Position numbers and translations under genes: made by a program
NCBI GenBank assembly: GCA_015055975.1
Contig: SVHF01000001.1
Span: forward strand, 70,752 to 134,751
Length of the DNA stretch: 64,000 bases
Reading direction: 5' to 3'
Source: Clostridiales bacterium
Lineage (GTDB): Bacteria > Bacillota > Clostridia > Christensenellales > UBA3700
Part shown: positions 1 to 10,591 of the stretch, piece after piece
Position numbering within the stretch: the stretch's first letter is position 1
Layout of the letters: every line of letters starts with the position of its first letter
The notes under the pieces: generated by a model
Databases searched by the model: none
The model's input: the letters and a program-made list of their open reading frames with translations, nothing else
Told to the model about the DNA's origin: nothing

Positions 1-2
1 AA

Positions 3-230
3 TTTGAATTATTCCGTGCAATCACAGGATACGATGGAAGCACAGATTATTTCTATAATATGACTAATAATGGAAGGGATCCTGATTTCTTAAACACTTT
101 ATATAAAGCTTTATTAGCAATTGATCGCGATGCTCATTCGAGCTTGTTGCTATTCGGAATTATTATTACTGCAGCAGATGGAACTATTTCTAGTGACGAA
201 ATAACTTTAATTGAAGCAATGTCAAGCTAA
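3..230 (+). CDS. C-terminal fragment of a CDS entering from the left edge (TerB-like or unknown)
   Basis: Open frame from the window edge: FELFRAITGYDGSTDYFYN...LLLFGIIITAADGTISSDEITLIEAMSS*; the ending resembles TerB-like helical domains. Confidence 0.5.
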   Translation, partial: FELFRAITGYDGSTDYFYNMTNNGRDPDFLNTLYKALLAIDRDAHSSLLLFGIIITAADGTISSDEITLIEAMSS

Positions 231-254
231 TATATATCTTATGAGGAGAAGAAA

Positions 255-1681
255 ATGGAAGAAGAAATTAAGGTTGCAGAACCAGCAGCTGAAGAAAAGC
301 CTGCGTTCAAACTAAACTACAAAAGAACATTTACAATCGGATTCGCGTTCTTTGGTATCTTGCTACTTTGGCAAGTATACGACACTTGGTGCCCAACATT
401 CTTAACAGAATTGTTTAAATCGGCATTCAATAAAGAAAGTGATCAAGATGTACAATACCTAGTTGGTGTTATGATGGCGCTAGATAATTTGGCAGCGCTA
501 ATCTTATTGCCAATATTCGGAAGGCTTTCAGATAAGACAAAATCGCCTTTAGGAAAGCGTATGCCATATATTTTGGTTGGTACGTTTGTTTGTGCTGTTG
601 CATTCCCATTTATACCAGTATTTTTCCATAACAACAATCTTGTTGGAACTATCGCTATGATGGCAATTGTGTTGGTTTTTGCGATGATGTATCGAAATCC
701 AGCGGTTGCTTTAATGCCAGACATGACTCCAAAGCCACTTCGTTCTAAAGCAAATGGTATTATTAATATCATGGGTTATATTGGTGGTGCTTTTGCAACT
801 GTTGTTGGTATGATTTTTGTTTTAAGCAAATACTTAAAAGCTCTATTGAAGAGCGTAGCATTTGGACAATTGAAATTCCATTCTTGGTAGGCTCTGTTTT
901 AATGCTTATTTCAGCTCTTGTTTTATTCTTCACAATCAAGGAAAACAAGATTGCAGAAGAAGTTAAAGATGAGATGGCTAGAGGTGAAGCAGAATCTGAA
1001 GCTGCAGATAAATTAGCAGTTGATGATGAAGGCCCAATGACTCCAGCAAATAAGAGAATGTTATGGTTTATCTTAGCTGCTGAATTCTTCTGGTTCATGG
1101 CAGATAATGGTATTGGAACATTCTTAAATAACTACGTTATCTATAACCTAAATGGTTCAAGTGCATCAACAGCTATCATGGTATTGGTATCTGGTGTAGG
1201 ATCGGTTATCGGTTTTGCAACAGGTGGTATTATTGCATCTAAAATTGGACGTAAATGGACAATCGTTTCAGGCTTAGGCGCAACGCTTTTAAGTTATGTG
1301 GTATGGATATTATTAACATTTACTGTTGGCTTTAGTGGAAGTTCGGTTCCAGCATGGTTATATGTAATTTGGTTCATAAAGGGTGTAGGTATGTCTCTTG
1401 TACACGTTAACTCTTACCCAATGGTTGTTGAATTATGTTCTAGCAAGAAAATTGGTGCATTCACAGGATATTACTATGCAGCATCAATGGCAGCTCAAAC
1501 AACAACACCAGTACTTCTAGGTTTGTTATTGCTAGCTCCAGCATTCAACTGGGATATCCTTCCAGTTTATGCAACGATATGTTTAGCAGCTTCAACGGCA
1601 ATCTTCTTCTTCATTAAAAACGTAAAGTCTAAAAAGACCGAATTTAAGAAAGGATTAGAAGCATTAGACGTAGACGACTAG
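255..1681 (+). pseudogene. MFS transporter (GPH/SLC45-like sugar:cation symporter), split by a frameshift near 836-845
   Basis: ORFs 255-890 and 884-1681 are consecutive parts of one 12-TM MFS protein. The downstream frame reads upstream as KSSIEERSIWTIEIPFLVGSVLM, so one A is missing in the run at 836-839. Confidence 0.75.
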
Positions 1682-1700
1682 TAAATTATTAAAAGCAAGA

Positions 1701-1727
1701 AAAGTGGCGCCGCTTGGCGCCATTTTT
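1701..1727 (+). terminator. Rho-independent terminator
   Basis: TGGCGCC-GCTT-GGCGCCA followed by TTTTT. Confidence 0.85.
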
Positions 1728-1963
1728 CGTTTACTTAGAATAGGATTTAATTATGAAAAAAAGTTTTATTAGTTATTAGGTTGTTTATCTTATAGGCACG
1801 TCCTCCTTATCTTTACACCTATATATTACGAGTCGAAACTAAATGTTAATTAAGTTAAAACTAAAGTTTGATTAAAAATTATGCTGTTTTTATCGCAATT
1901 GTAAATATTTTTAGTTTTTAGCCGTTTTATTATATATAACTTTTGATATATAATAAGTATGTT

Positions 1964-4327
1964 ATGAAAAAATTTGCGAGTTTTGTAGTAGATAAGAGAT
2001 ATTGGATATTCTCAGTATTTGTAATACTGGTTGTTTTATCTGTTGTCGCAATCTTTTTCGTAAATGTTAATTCAGATATCATGTCATATCTTCCAGAAAA
2101 AGCCGAAATGACTCAAGGCCTTCATTTCATGCAAGGCACATTTAATATGCAAGGTGATGCTGAAGTCGGTGTAGATAATGTCGACTTTGTTCAAATGAAT
2201 GAAGTTATGAAGAAAGTTGAGGCACTCGTTGCGGAAGAATCTTCAGAAGGTGTTGCTAAAGGCAGAGCTATTTGGATTGGTACAATCCTTAGTATGAAGG
2301 ATATGGATCCATCAATGAAGGCAATGGCAAAGAGCCTAGCTGGTATTGATATAGACGCGATGGCTGATGATATGAAGACTAATCAATCTCTTCTAAATAT
2401 TTTCTATCCAAACCCACAAGAAGATGGAACAATTGTATTTGACGAAAATGTTCAAGCTAAGTATTTGTTTATGTTGCAATTAAATGTTCCTGCATCTTCT
2501 GATGAAGCAATGAATTTGCTTGGCGATTTAGATAAAATTTTAAAAGATTCAGGTTATAGATATTCTATTGGTGGTTCAACTCAAATGGTTAAAGATATCT
2601 TTGATTCAACCATCAATGAAATGTACAAATATATTTTAGTTGCTGTGCTTGTCATGTTTATCGTTTTATTCTTAACGACAACATCATTTATTGAGCCAGT
2701 AATATTCATGTTAACAATTGGTATTTCAATTATTGTTAATATGGGTTCTAACATATTGTTTGGGGAAGTGTCTATTGTAACGTTTGCTTGTTCTGCAGTA
2801 TTACAATTAGGCCTTTCTATGGACTATTCTATTTTCTTAATGCACGCATTTGCAGAAGAAAAGAAAAAGAATCCATTTGATGAAAAGCTTGCAATGAAAA
2901 ATGCTATACCAAAAACCTTTGCAACCGTTACTGCATCTGCTTTAACAACAGTTGGAGGCTTCTTGGCGCTATTTGTAATGCAATTTGAAATTGGTGCCGA
3001 CTTAGGTAAGGTTCTTGCTAAAGGTGTATTCTTAAGCTTAGTTACCGTTATTTTATTACAACCATGCTTAATGCTTATGATGTCAAAGTGGACAGAAAAA
3101 GCTGAACACAGAATTTTGTTGCCAAAATTCAAGGGCGCTGGTAAGTTTGCTATTACTCATAGATATATAATCGTTATTATTGCGATTATCATATTGGTTC
3201 CATCAATTGTTCTTCAAACACTTCAAGGCAACAATCTTTCTTATTTGAAATTCGTTGAGACTCCAGAAAGAGAACCTGGTTCTATTGAAGAAACAGTAGA
3301 TACATTATCTAACTCGGTTATCGTAATGGTTCCAGTTTATGATAGAACTAAAGGAGCAACAAAGAAAGATTACAGTGAAGAAAATTTTGGATTCTGTGAA
3401 GACTTAAAGAAGCTTTCTGAAGAAACAGGCAATGTTACAGCATACATGAGTATGTATACAATGCTTGGAGATAAAGCCCCAGAAATGATTGAAAAATTAA
3501 CTACAAAAGCAATCCAAGATATGCTTGTAAAATACCCAGAAGCGGGCATGATTACAGGCTTTATTAATAAAGATGAAAACGGCAAGTATTACACGCTTTA
3601 TGAAATAATGATAAATTGTCCTGCAGAATCAGATGATGCGGCGTATATTATTAATAAAGTTAACGAATCGCTAGCAAATAGATTCGGGCCAAACGAAGAA
3701 ACTCATATCCACTATACAACTGGTATGTCGCAAGCAGTATTAGATTTGAAGGATATTACTCCAAGAGATAATCAATTGGTTTCAATTATTTCTATATTGG
3801 TAATCTTAGTTATCTTGATTATTACTCAAAAGTCTATAAAACTTCCAATTATATTAATTGGTCTTATCGAATTTGGTATATTTATCAACTTGTCGCTATG
3901 CTATATATTCGGAGAAGATATCAACTTTATGTGTTATATCATCCTAAGCTCAATTCAATTGGGATCAACTGTAGACTACGCGATTTTGTATACAGATAAA
4001 TATCAAAAGAACTTAGAGTTCATGAGTGCAAACGAAGCTGCATATAAGGCGCTTAGGGATAGTGCGTTCTCAATTTTGACATCTGTTGCTATTATGGCAG
4101 GCTGTACATTGTCAGTAACCATCGTTGCTTCAAATACGATTGTTAAACAAATCACTTGGTTAATCGCCCGTGGTTCAATAATTAGTGGATTCTTGACCAT
4201 TGTTGTATTGCCAGCGCTTTTAGTTGTATTTACGGGCAATAAGAAGCTTAAAAAGCGTGGTAGACAAGAGGCCAGACTTCTTAAACTTGTTGAAAAGACA
4301 AAGAAAAAGCAAGAAGCAGCAAAATAG
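1964..4327 (+). CDS. MMPL/RND-superfamily transporter
   Basis: ORF 1943-4327; two repeats of an RND-like TM bundle (GLSMDYSIFLMHAF, LGSTVDYAILYTDKY); likely start at the internal ATG 1964. Confidence 0.85.
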   Translation: MKKFASFVVDKRYWIFSVFVILVVLSVVAIFFVNVNSDIMSYLPEKAEMTQGLHFMQGTFNMQGDAEVGVDNVDFVQMNEVMKKVEALVAEESSEGVAKGRAIWIGTILSMKDMDPSMKAMAKSLAGIDIDAMADDMKTNQSLLNIFYPNPQEDGTIVFDENVQAKYLFMLQLNVPASSDEAMNLLGDLDKILKDSGYRYSIGGSTQMVKDIFDSTINEMYKYILVAVLVMFIVLFLTTTSFIEPVIFMLTIGISIIVNMGSNILFGEVSIVTFACSAVLQLGLSMDYSIFLMHAFAEEKKKNPFDEKLAMKNAIPKTFATVTASALTTVGGFLALFVMQFEIGADLGKVLAKGVFLSLVTVILLQPCLMLMMSKWTEKAEHRILLPKFKGAGKFAITHRYIIVIIAIIILVPSIVLQTLQGNNLSYLKFVETPEREPGSIEETVDTLSNSVIVMVPVYDRTKGATKKDYSEENFGFCEDLKKLSEETGNVTAYMSMYTMLGDKAPEMIEKLTTKAIQDMLVKYPEAGMITGFINKDENGKYYTLYEIMINCPAESDDAAYIINKVNESLANRFGPNEETHIHYTTGMSQAVLDLKDITPRDNQLVSIISILVILVILIITQKSIKLPIILIGLIEFGIFINLSLCYIFGEDINFMCYIILSSIQLGSTVDYAILYTDKYQKNLEFMSANEAAYKALRDSAFSILTSVAIMAGCTLSVTIVASNTIVKQITWLIARGSIISGFLTIVVLPALLVVFTGNKKLKKRGRQEARLLKLVEKTKKKQEAAK

Positions 4328-4347
4328 TATAAATTATTGGAATAAAA

Positions 4348-4383
4348 CAAAACAAGTGGCGAAAATCGCCACTTGTTTTGTTG
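4348..4383. terminator. Bidirectional terminator between convergent genes
   Basis: CAAAACAAGTGGCGA-AAA-TCGCCACTTGTTTTG perfect inverted repeat with flanking A and T runs. Confidence 0.85.
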
Positions 4384-4406
4384 TTTATACGTCTATTTGT
4401 TTAAGA

Positions 4407-5552
4407 TTAAATCATTCTTGCTTTTACGAACTTATCGTTTAGAGCTAATAATGTTTCTTTAGGAATCTTCTTATCTGTATCGAAGATGATATATGTTAAG
4501 TTACCTCTTATAGCACTATTTGTAGCAAGGATAACAACATCCTTACCAACGATAGCCGTAGCTTCTTCAATAGCGTTTTCTGTATTTGCTAAAACTGTAA
4601 CTCTTTCACCATTTCTTGGAGCCTTTAAGTTAGGGAAGTTTACTGAATTGATAACGTTACCATTTTCAATAAATTCCTTTAATTCATTTGCTGCCATAAC
4701 TGCACAGTTATCTTCGGCTTCTGGAGTAGATGCACCAAGGTGAGGGAATGTAACAATGTTTTCATTTCCTGTTAGGTTCTTATTTGGAAGGTCAGTAATT
4801 ACTCTAGCAACTTTACCAGAATTTACAGCGTCTAACAAATCTGCATCGTTGAATAATTCGCCACGTGCACAGTTGATGATAACAACGCCATCTTTCATCT
4901 TAGCAATTGAATCTTTATTGATTAATCCTTTTGTGTCATTTGTTGCTGGAACGTGAAGTGTAATGTAATCTGAAGCAGCATAGATAGCATCTAGATTATC
5001 TACAACTTGAACGTTTGGATTTAATTGAGCTTTTGCAGCATCTGTTAAGAATGGATCGTATCCAATAATCTTCATTCCAAGAGCGATAGCTGAATCAGCA
5101 ACTAATCTACCAATAGCGCCAAGACCAATAATACCTAAAGTTTTACCAAAGATTTCTGGTCCGATGAAAGCTTTCTTGCCTTTTTCTACGGCCTTTGGAA
5201 GTTCATCATTCTTTTCTAGGCCTTGTACCCATGAAATAGCGTTATAAATTCTTCTTGAGCCTAATAGAAGGCCACAAATAACAAGTTCTTTAACAGCATT
5301 TGCGTTAGCACCTGGTGTGTTGAAAACGCAGATACCTTTTTGTGTCATTTCTGGAATAGGAATATTGTTTACGCCAGCACCAGCTCTAGCTACAGCAATA
5401 ACTGAATCTTGAACAGGGTATTCGTGCATAACGAAACTTCTGACCAAAATAGCGATAGGATTTGGGCTGTTATCTACGATAGCATAATTATCGCTTGTTA
5501 AAATATCATTTACTTTTGAACTAATAGGGTTTAATTTTACGATGTCTTGCAT
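4407..5552 (-). CDS. serA: D-3-phosphoglycerate dehydrogenase
   Basis: NAD-binding fold GKTLGIIGLGAIGRLVAD; ARAGAGVNNIP; HLGASTPEAEDNCA; next to serC. Confidence 0.92.
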   Translation of the reverse strand: MQDIVKLNPISSKVNDILTSDNYAIVDNSPNPIAILVRSFVMHEYPVQDSVIAVARAGAGVNNIPIPEMTQKGICVFNTPGANANAVKELVICGLLLGSRRIYNAISWVQGLEKNDELPKAVEKGKKAFIGPEIFGKTLGIIGLGAIGRLVADSAIALGMKIIGYDPFLTDAAKAQLNPNVQVVDNLDAIYAASDYITLHVPATNDTKGLINKDSIAKMKDGVVIINCARGELFNDADLLDAVNSGKVARVITDLPNKNLTGNENIVTFPHLGASTPEAEDNCAVMAANELKEFIENGNVINSVNFPNLKAPRNGERVTVLANTENAIEEATAIVGKDVVILATNSAIRGNLTYIIFDTDKKIPKETLLALNDKFVKARMI

Positions 5553-5561
5553 AATTGCCTC

Positions 5562-6644
5562 CTATTTGTGAGCGATTTCAAACTTCTTCATGAATTCGAT
5601 CAAATCTGTAATACCAGATAATGGCATTGCGTTGTAGATAGAAGCTCTCATACCACCAACAAGTCTATGACCCTTGATAGATACGAAACCGTTAGCTGCA
5701 GCTTCTTTTACGAATTCAGCATCTAAATCAGCGTTAGGACTTACGAATGGAACGTTCATCATAGATCTATCTTCTTTATTAACCTTATTAGAATAGAAGT
5801 CAGAATTATCGATGAAATCATATAGAAGCTTAGCTTTGTATTCGTTGAACTTTTGTTGTTCCTTAACGCCACCATTCTTCTTTAAGTGTCTTAAGTTTAA
5901 CATTGCCATGTAAATGCTAAAGCATGGAGGTGTGTTGTATAAGCTGTTAGCTTCTACTTGAGTCTTCCACTTTAACATTGTAGGGCAGATCTTTAATCCA
6001 TCAGAGATTAAATCATTTCTAACGATAACGATTGTTACGCCAGCTGGAGCAACGTTCTTTTGTGCCCCTGCGTATAGAACACCATACTTAGATACATCAA
6101 TTTCTTCAGATAAAATTAGAGAAGAAATATCTGCTACTAGTGGGATGTTTGTCTTTGGTAACTTATCCTTTGTATATCTTGTACCAAAGATTGTATTGTT
6201 TTGACAAATGTGAACATAATTTGCATCTTCACGGATATCAAATTTGTCTGGAATATATGTGAATGTCTTATCTTCAGATGAAGCAGCTAGGTGAATATCA
6301 CCATATTTCATAGCTTCTTTGTAAGCCTTCTTAGCGAAGTTACCTGTAACGATGTAATCAGCCTTTAGGTTATCTTCCTTTAATAGGTTTAGTGGAACTG
6401 CTTCAAATTGAGTAGAACCGCCGCCTTGAACTAGGATGATAGAGTAGTTTTCAGGAACGTTCATAAGTTCTCTGATAAGTGCTAAACATTCGTTGTTAAT
6501 AGCGTCGTATTGCTTGCTTCTGTGAGACATTTCGCAAACGCTCATGCCGCATCCTTGATAATCTACGAAATCCTTTTGTGCTTCTTCAAGAACTTCTAGT
6601 GGTAGCATTGATGGGCCAGCAGAGTAGTTGTAAATTCTGTTCAT
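5562..6644 (-). CDS. serC: Phosphoserine aminotransferase
   Basis: MNRIYNYSAGPSMLPLEVLEEAQ; GGGSTQFEAVP; YAGAQKNVAPAGV; ATG at 6644 with GGAGAT SD. Confidence 0.93.
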   Translation of the reverse strand: MNRIYNYSAGPSMLPLEVLEEAQKDFVDYQGCGMSVCEMSHRSKQYDAINNECLALIRELMNVPENYSIILVQGGGSTQFEAVPLNLLKEDNLKADYIVTGNFAKKAYKEAMKYGDIHLAASSEDKTFTYIPDKFDIREDANYVHICQNNTIFGTRYTKDKLPKTNIPLVADISSLILSEEIDVSKYGVLYAGAQKNVAPAGVTIVIVRNDLISDGLKICPTMLKWKTQVEANSLYNTPPCFSIYMAMLNLRHLKKNGGVKEQQKFNEYKAKLLYDFIDNSDFYSNKVNKEDRSMMNVPFVSPNADLDAEFVKEAAANGFVSIKGHRLVGGMRASIYNAMPLSGITDLIEFMKKFEIAHK

Positions 6645-7113
6645 AATGTGTATCTCCATTAAATATTTATTTATCAATTTATTAGTCTTGATTTAATAAT
6701 CGACACGCCCATTATAAACAACAAAATAAGAAAAAGCAAGCGATTTTTTGCCCTATGTTAATTATTTAACAAAGTTTTAGGCAAAAAAGGTTCAAAATTG
6801 AGGTAGTTTATGGACGATATTTAAAAATATATGCACAAAATATAAATGCATATTTTAGTGTGATTATTCAGTGTGACAACAAAAAATAAAGCAAATATCG
6901 AATAATTATAAAAAGTGTGACAACTAATATTTTGGAAAAATCACATTGTTAAATAATTAACGAAAAAATTTTATAAAATATTGAAAATTTTACATTTCGT
7001 GGTTCAAAGAGGCATTTTAGTAAAAGTGGGTATGAGGTCTTTATTTTGCGCGAGCACTTGATATATATACGCAATTTATAATATAATATTAAAGATTTTT
7101 ATGAAGGAGTGTT

Positions 7114-8796
7114 ATGGCAAAGAAATATAATCCGCTATCAATAGTATTTTTGGGTGGTGTCGGTGAAATCGGCAAAAACTTGACTGCAATTAAATATGGA
7201 GAAGAAATCCTAATTGTTGATTGTGGTTCATCTTTTCCAACACAAGATACACCAGGCGTTGATTTAATTGTTCCAGACTTTTCATATCTTGAAGAAAACA
7301 AAGATAAGATTGTCGGCCTTGTTATAACTCACGGACATGAGGATCACATTGGCGGTATACCATTTTTATTAGCAAAGATTCCAAACATTCCAATTTATGG
7401 TTCAAATCTTGCGATTGCTTTAATAGAGCACAAGCTAAAAGAAAAGAAAGTAAATACTGCAGAATTAAATGTAGTTGAAGCTGAAGATAAAATACAACTT
7501 GGTTCATTTACGGTTGAATTTATTCAAGTTGCTCACTCAATTATTGGGGCATTTGCGCTTGCTATTACAACTCCACGTGGACTAATTTTCCATACTGGAG
7601 ATTTCAAGATTGACTATACCCCTATTGGCAATTCTAAGCCTGTAGATATTTCTTCTTTTGCAAGAATTGGAAATAGAGGCGTTTTATTGATGCTTGGAGA
7701 ATCTACAAACGTAGAAAAGCCAGGTACTACTATTTCTGAAAAGCACGTTGGAAAGACTTTAGATAAAATCTTTATGGCAAATCCGGATAAGCGAATTATC
7801 ATTGCTACATTTGCATCAAATGTAAATAGAGTTCAACAAATCATATCTATTGCAGAAAAGAGCGGAAGAAAAGTAGCTTTTTCTGGACGATCAATGATTA
7901 AAATCTGCGAAATGGCTTTAGATATGGGCTTAATTACTATGGATAGAGAAAACCTCGTAGAGGTTGAACATATAAAAGATTATCCACCAGAAAAGACTTG
8001 TATTATATCAACGGGTTCTCAAGGCGAACCAATGAGCGCATTGACAAGAATGGCAAATGGCGTAGATAAAATCAAAGTTCAAGATGGAGACTTAATTGTA
8101 ATTTCTTCTTCAGCAATTCCGGGAAATGAAAAAGCAATTTACACAGTTATAAATAATCTTTATCGTCAAGGAGCTAAAGTTATGTATGGCTCACTTGAAG
8201 AATTACACGTATCTGGCCACGCATGTCGTGAAGAGCTTAAGATGATGTTATCTCTAATTCGTCCAAAGTTCTTTATTCCAGTTCATGGTGAATATAGACA
8301 TCTAAAGCAACATGCAAAGCTTGCTCAAGATTTGGGCATTCCAAAAGAGCATATTGAAATTGCTGAAATTGGCGATGTAATAGAGATTAAGACAAAGAAG
8401 ATGCAACATAACGACAAAGTTAAAGCTGGCGCATTATATGTAGATGGCTTGGGACAAATATCTCACGAACTTGTAAAAGAGAGACGTCAACTATCTAACG
8501 AAGGCCTTATAGTTGTTGTTTGCAAAGTAAATAAGACACATAAGATTCTATCTGATGATTACATCATTGATACACGTGGTGTAGATTTAAGAGACGAAGA
8601 TATGGAAGAAATTAAGATTTGTATGCAAAAATCATTTGTACAAGTTGATGTTGCAAATAAACCATTTGATAAAACTCAATTCGAACAAATTGCTTCTAAA
8701 AAGGTAGCAAATAGAATAGCAAAGCTTACAACTCAAAAGCCACTTGTTGTTCCTGTTGTAGTATTTGAAGATGAAATAAAGGATATGTATGAATAG
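7114..8796 (+). CDS. rnj: Ribonuclease J
   Basis: Metallo-beta-lactamase/beta-CASP: ITHGHEDHIGG, STGSQGEPMSAL, HVSGHACREELK, FIPVHGEYRHL. Confidence 0.93.
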   Translation: MAKKYNPLSIVFLGGVGEIGKNLTAIKYGEEILIVDCGSSFPTQDTPGVDLIVPDFSYLEENKDKIVGLVITHGHEDHIGGIPFLLAKIPNIPIYGSNLAIALIEHKLKEKKVNTAELNVVEAEDKIQLGSFTVEFIQVAHSIIGAFALAITTPRGLIFHTGDFKIDYTPIGNSKPVDISSFARIGNRGVLLMLGESTNVEKPGTTISEKHVGKTLDKIFMANPDKRIIIATFASNVNRVQQIISIAEKSGRKVAFSGRSMIKICEMALDMGLITMDRENLVEVEHIKDYPPEKTCIISTGSQGEPMSALTRMANGVDKIKVQDGDLIVISSSAIPGNEKAIYTVINNLYRQGAKVMYGSLEELHVSGHACREELKMMLSLIRPKFFIPVHGEYRHLKQHAKLAQDLGIPKEHIEIAEIGDVIEIKTKKMQHNDKVKAGALYVDGLGQISHELVKERRQLSNEGLIVVVCKVNKTHKILSDDYIIDTRGVDLRDEDMEEIKICMQKSFVQVDVANKPFDKTQFEQIASKKVANRIAKLTTQKPLVVPVVVFEDEIKDMYE

Positions 8797-9376
8797 CACG
8801 CTTGAAGAGATAAGAAAATTATCTGAGATAGAATTTTTGCCAATTTTATCTAAAGAGTGCGAAAAGGTCTTAATAGACCTTATGGAAAAAGAAAAGCCAA
8901 CAAAGATTTTAGAGATAGGAACTTGCGTTGGGTATTCATCAAGCATAATGCTACTTAATTCTTCGGCTTCAATTGATACAATTGAATTGGATGAAGAAAG
9001 ACAAAAGGTAGCAAAAAATGTTTGGAAAGCGCAAAACTTGCAAGATAGAGTAACAGCTTATCTTGGAGATGCAAATGTAATTTTAAAAGATGTAGTTAAG
9101 AACAAGGAATATGATTTTGTGTTCTTAGATGGACCAAAGTCAAGATACCTTGAACATTTGAATATAGTTTTGCCATTTGTAAAAAAAGGCGGAATTATAC
9201 TTGCGGATGACGTGTTGTTCTTTGGACTTGTGAAGGGCGAAGAGCATGTGGCGCATAAGCATAGAACAATAGTTAGACATTTGAGAGAATTTCTACAAGA
9301 TGTAGAGAATCGTAAAGATGTCGAAATGGAATTAATAAAAGAAGGAAATGGCATAGCCATAATAAGGAAAAAATGA
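8789..9376 (+). CDS. trmR: O-methyltransferase, TrmR-like (tRNA 5-hydroxyuridine methyltransferase)
   Basis: EIGTCVGYSSSIML; FLDGPKSRYLEHL; directly followed by a U32 gene, as in the B. subtilis yrrMNO arrangement. Confidence 0.75.
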   Translation: MNSTLEEIRKLSEIEFLPILSKECEKVLIDLMEKEKPTKILEIGTCVGYSSSIMLLNSSASIDTIELDEERQKVAKNVWKAQNLQDRVTAYLGDANVILKDVVKNKEYDFVFLDGPKSRYLEHLNIVLPFVKKGGIILADDVLFFGLVKGEEHVAHKHRTIVRHLREFLQDVENRKDVEMELIKEGNGIAIIRKK

Positions 9377-10590
9377 TTGAATTATTAGCACCAGCTGGAG
9401 ACTTGAACAAATTAAAAACTGCAATTCATTTTGGAGCAGACGCTGTATATGTAGGCGGCAGCGCGTTTTCTTTACGCGCAAACGCGAAAAATTTTGGCGA
9501 AGAAGAATTACTAGAAGCTGTAAAGTATGTACACGATGCAAAAAAGAAGATTTATGTTGCTGTAAATATTTTTGCATTTAATGACGATTTTGATGAATTG
9601 AAGAAATATTTTGTATTTTTGCAAAAGGCAAACGTTGATGCTGTAATCATTTCAGATCCAGGTGTAATTTGTGTATGCAAAGAAGTTGCCCCAGGTCTTG
9701 AGATTCATTTATCTACTCAAGCAAATACTACAAACAAGTATGCTGCAAAATTCTGGGCAGATAATGGTGTAAAGAGAATTGTACTTGCTCGCGAAACAAA
9801 ACTTGAAGACATCAAGGGTATTAGAGAATATTTACCAGATGATGTTGAAATAGAGGCATTTGTTCATGGTGCTATGTGCATTTCATATAGTGGAAGATGT
9901 TTACTTTCAAATGCGCTAACAGGTCGTTCTTCAAATAGAGGCGATTGTGTACAAGCATGCAGATGGGAATTTGAATTCTATGAAAAAAATAGAAAAGGAA
10001 GTCCTTTAACTATTGGTGAAGATGGAAGGGGTACTTATATCATGAATTCAAAAGACTTGAACATGATAGAGCACATAGATAAATTAATTGAAGCTGGCGT
10101 TTATTCTTTCAAAGTTGAAGGAAGAATGAAGTCTCCATATTATGTAGCAAGCGTTATAAACGCTTACAGAAAAGCAATAGATCTTTACTACAAAGATCCA
10201 AAGAATTATAAGCCATCTCAAGCGCTTATTGATGAACTTTTCAAAAACAGCCATAGAGATTACACAACAGGATTCTATTTTGGAGAAAAAGATTCAGTAT
10301 GCTTAGAAACATCTCAACCAAAGTGCGATTATGAATTCATTGCTGAAGTTAGAGGCTATGACGAAGGAAAAGGAATGCTTTTAGTTGAAATGAGAAATAG
10401 ATTCCAAAAGGGAGATGTATTAGAAATTCTTTCTAACAACGACGAATATTGGAATAAGCAATTGAAAATTGAAGAAATGTATGACGAGAAAGGCAACCCA
10501 ATTGATGATGCTAAACTTGTTCAACAAAAGATATACATAAAAACAGACATGAAGCTAACAGAAAGAGATATTTTAAGAAAGAGGGTTTAA
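9373..10590 (+). CDS. U32 family peptidase-like tRNA hydroxylation protein (TrhP-like)
   Basis: ELLAPAGDLNKLKTAIHFGADAVYVGG; GRCLLSNALTGRSSNRGDCVQACRWEFE; KVEGRMKSPYYVA. Confidence 0.88.
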   Translation: MIELLAPAGDLNKLKTAIHFGADAVYVGGSAFSLRANAKNFGEEELLEAVKYVHDAKKKIYVAVNIFAFNDDFDELKKYFVFLQKANVDAVIISDPGVICVCKEVAPGLEIHLSTQANTTNKYAAKFWADNGVKRIVLARETKLEDIKGIREYLPDDVEIEAFVHGAMCISYSGRCLLSNALTGRSSNRGDCVQACRWEFEFYEKNRKGSPLTIGEDGRGTYIMNSKDLNMIEHIDKLIEAGVYSFKVEGRMKSPYYVASVINAYRKAIDLYYKDPKNYKPSQALIDELFKNSHRDYTTGFYFGEKDSVCLETSQPKCDYEFIAEVRGYDEGKGMLLVEMRNRFQKGDVLEILSNNDEYWNKQLKIEEMYDEKGNPIDDAKLVQQKIYIKTDMKLTERDILRKRV

Positions 10591-10591
10591 G

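Noticed and set aside
7614-7802. Many minus-strand ORFs of 60-240 aa opposite long genes (e.g. 57895-58620, 443-772)
   Set aside because: They lie antisense to well-supported CDSs, with no SD or recognisable family; typical of AT-rich codon bias.
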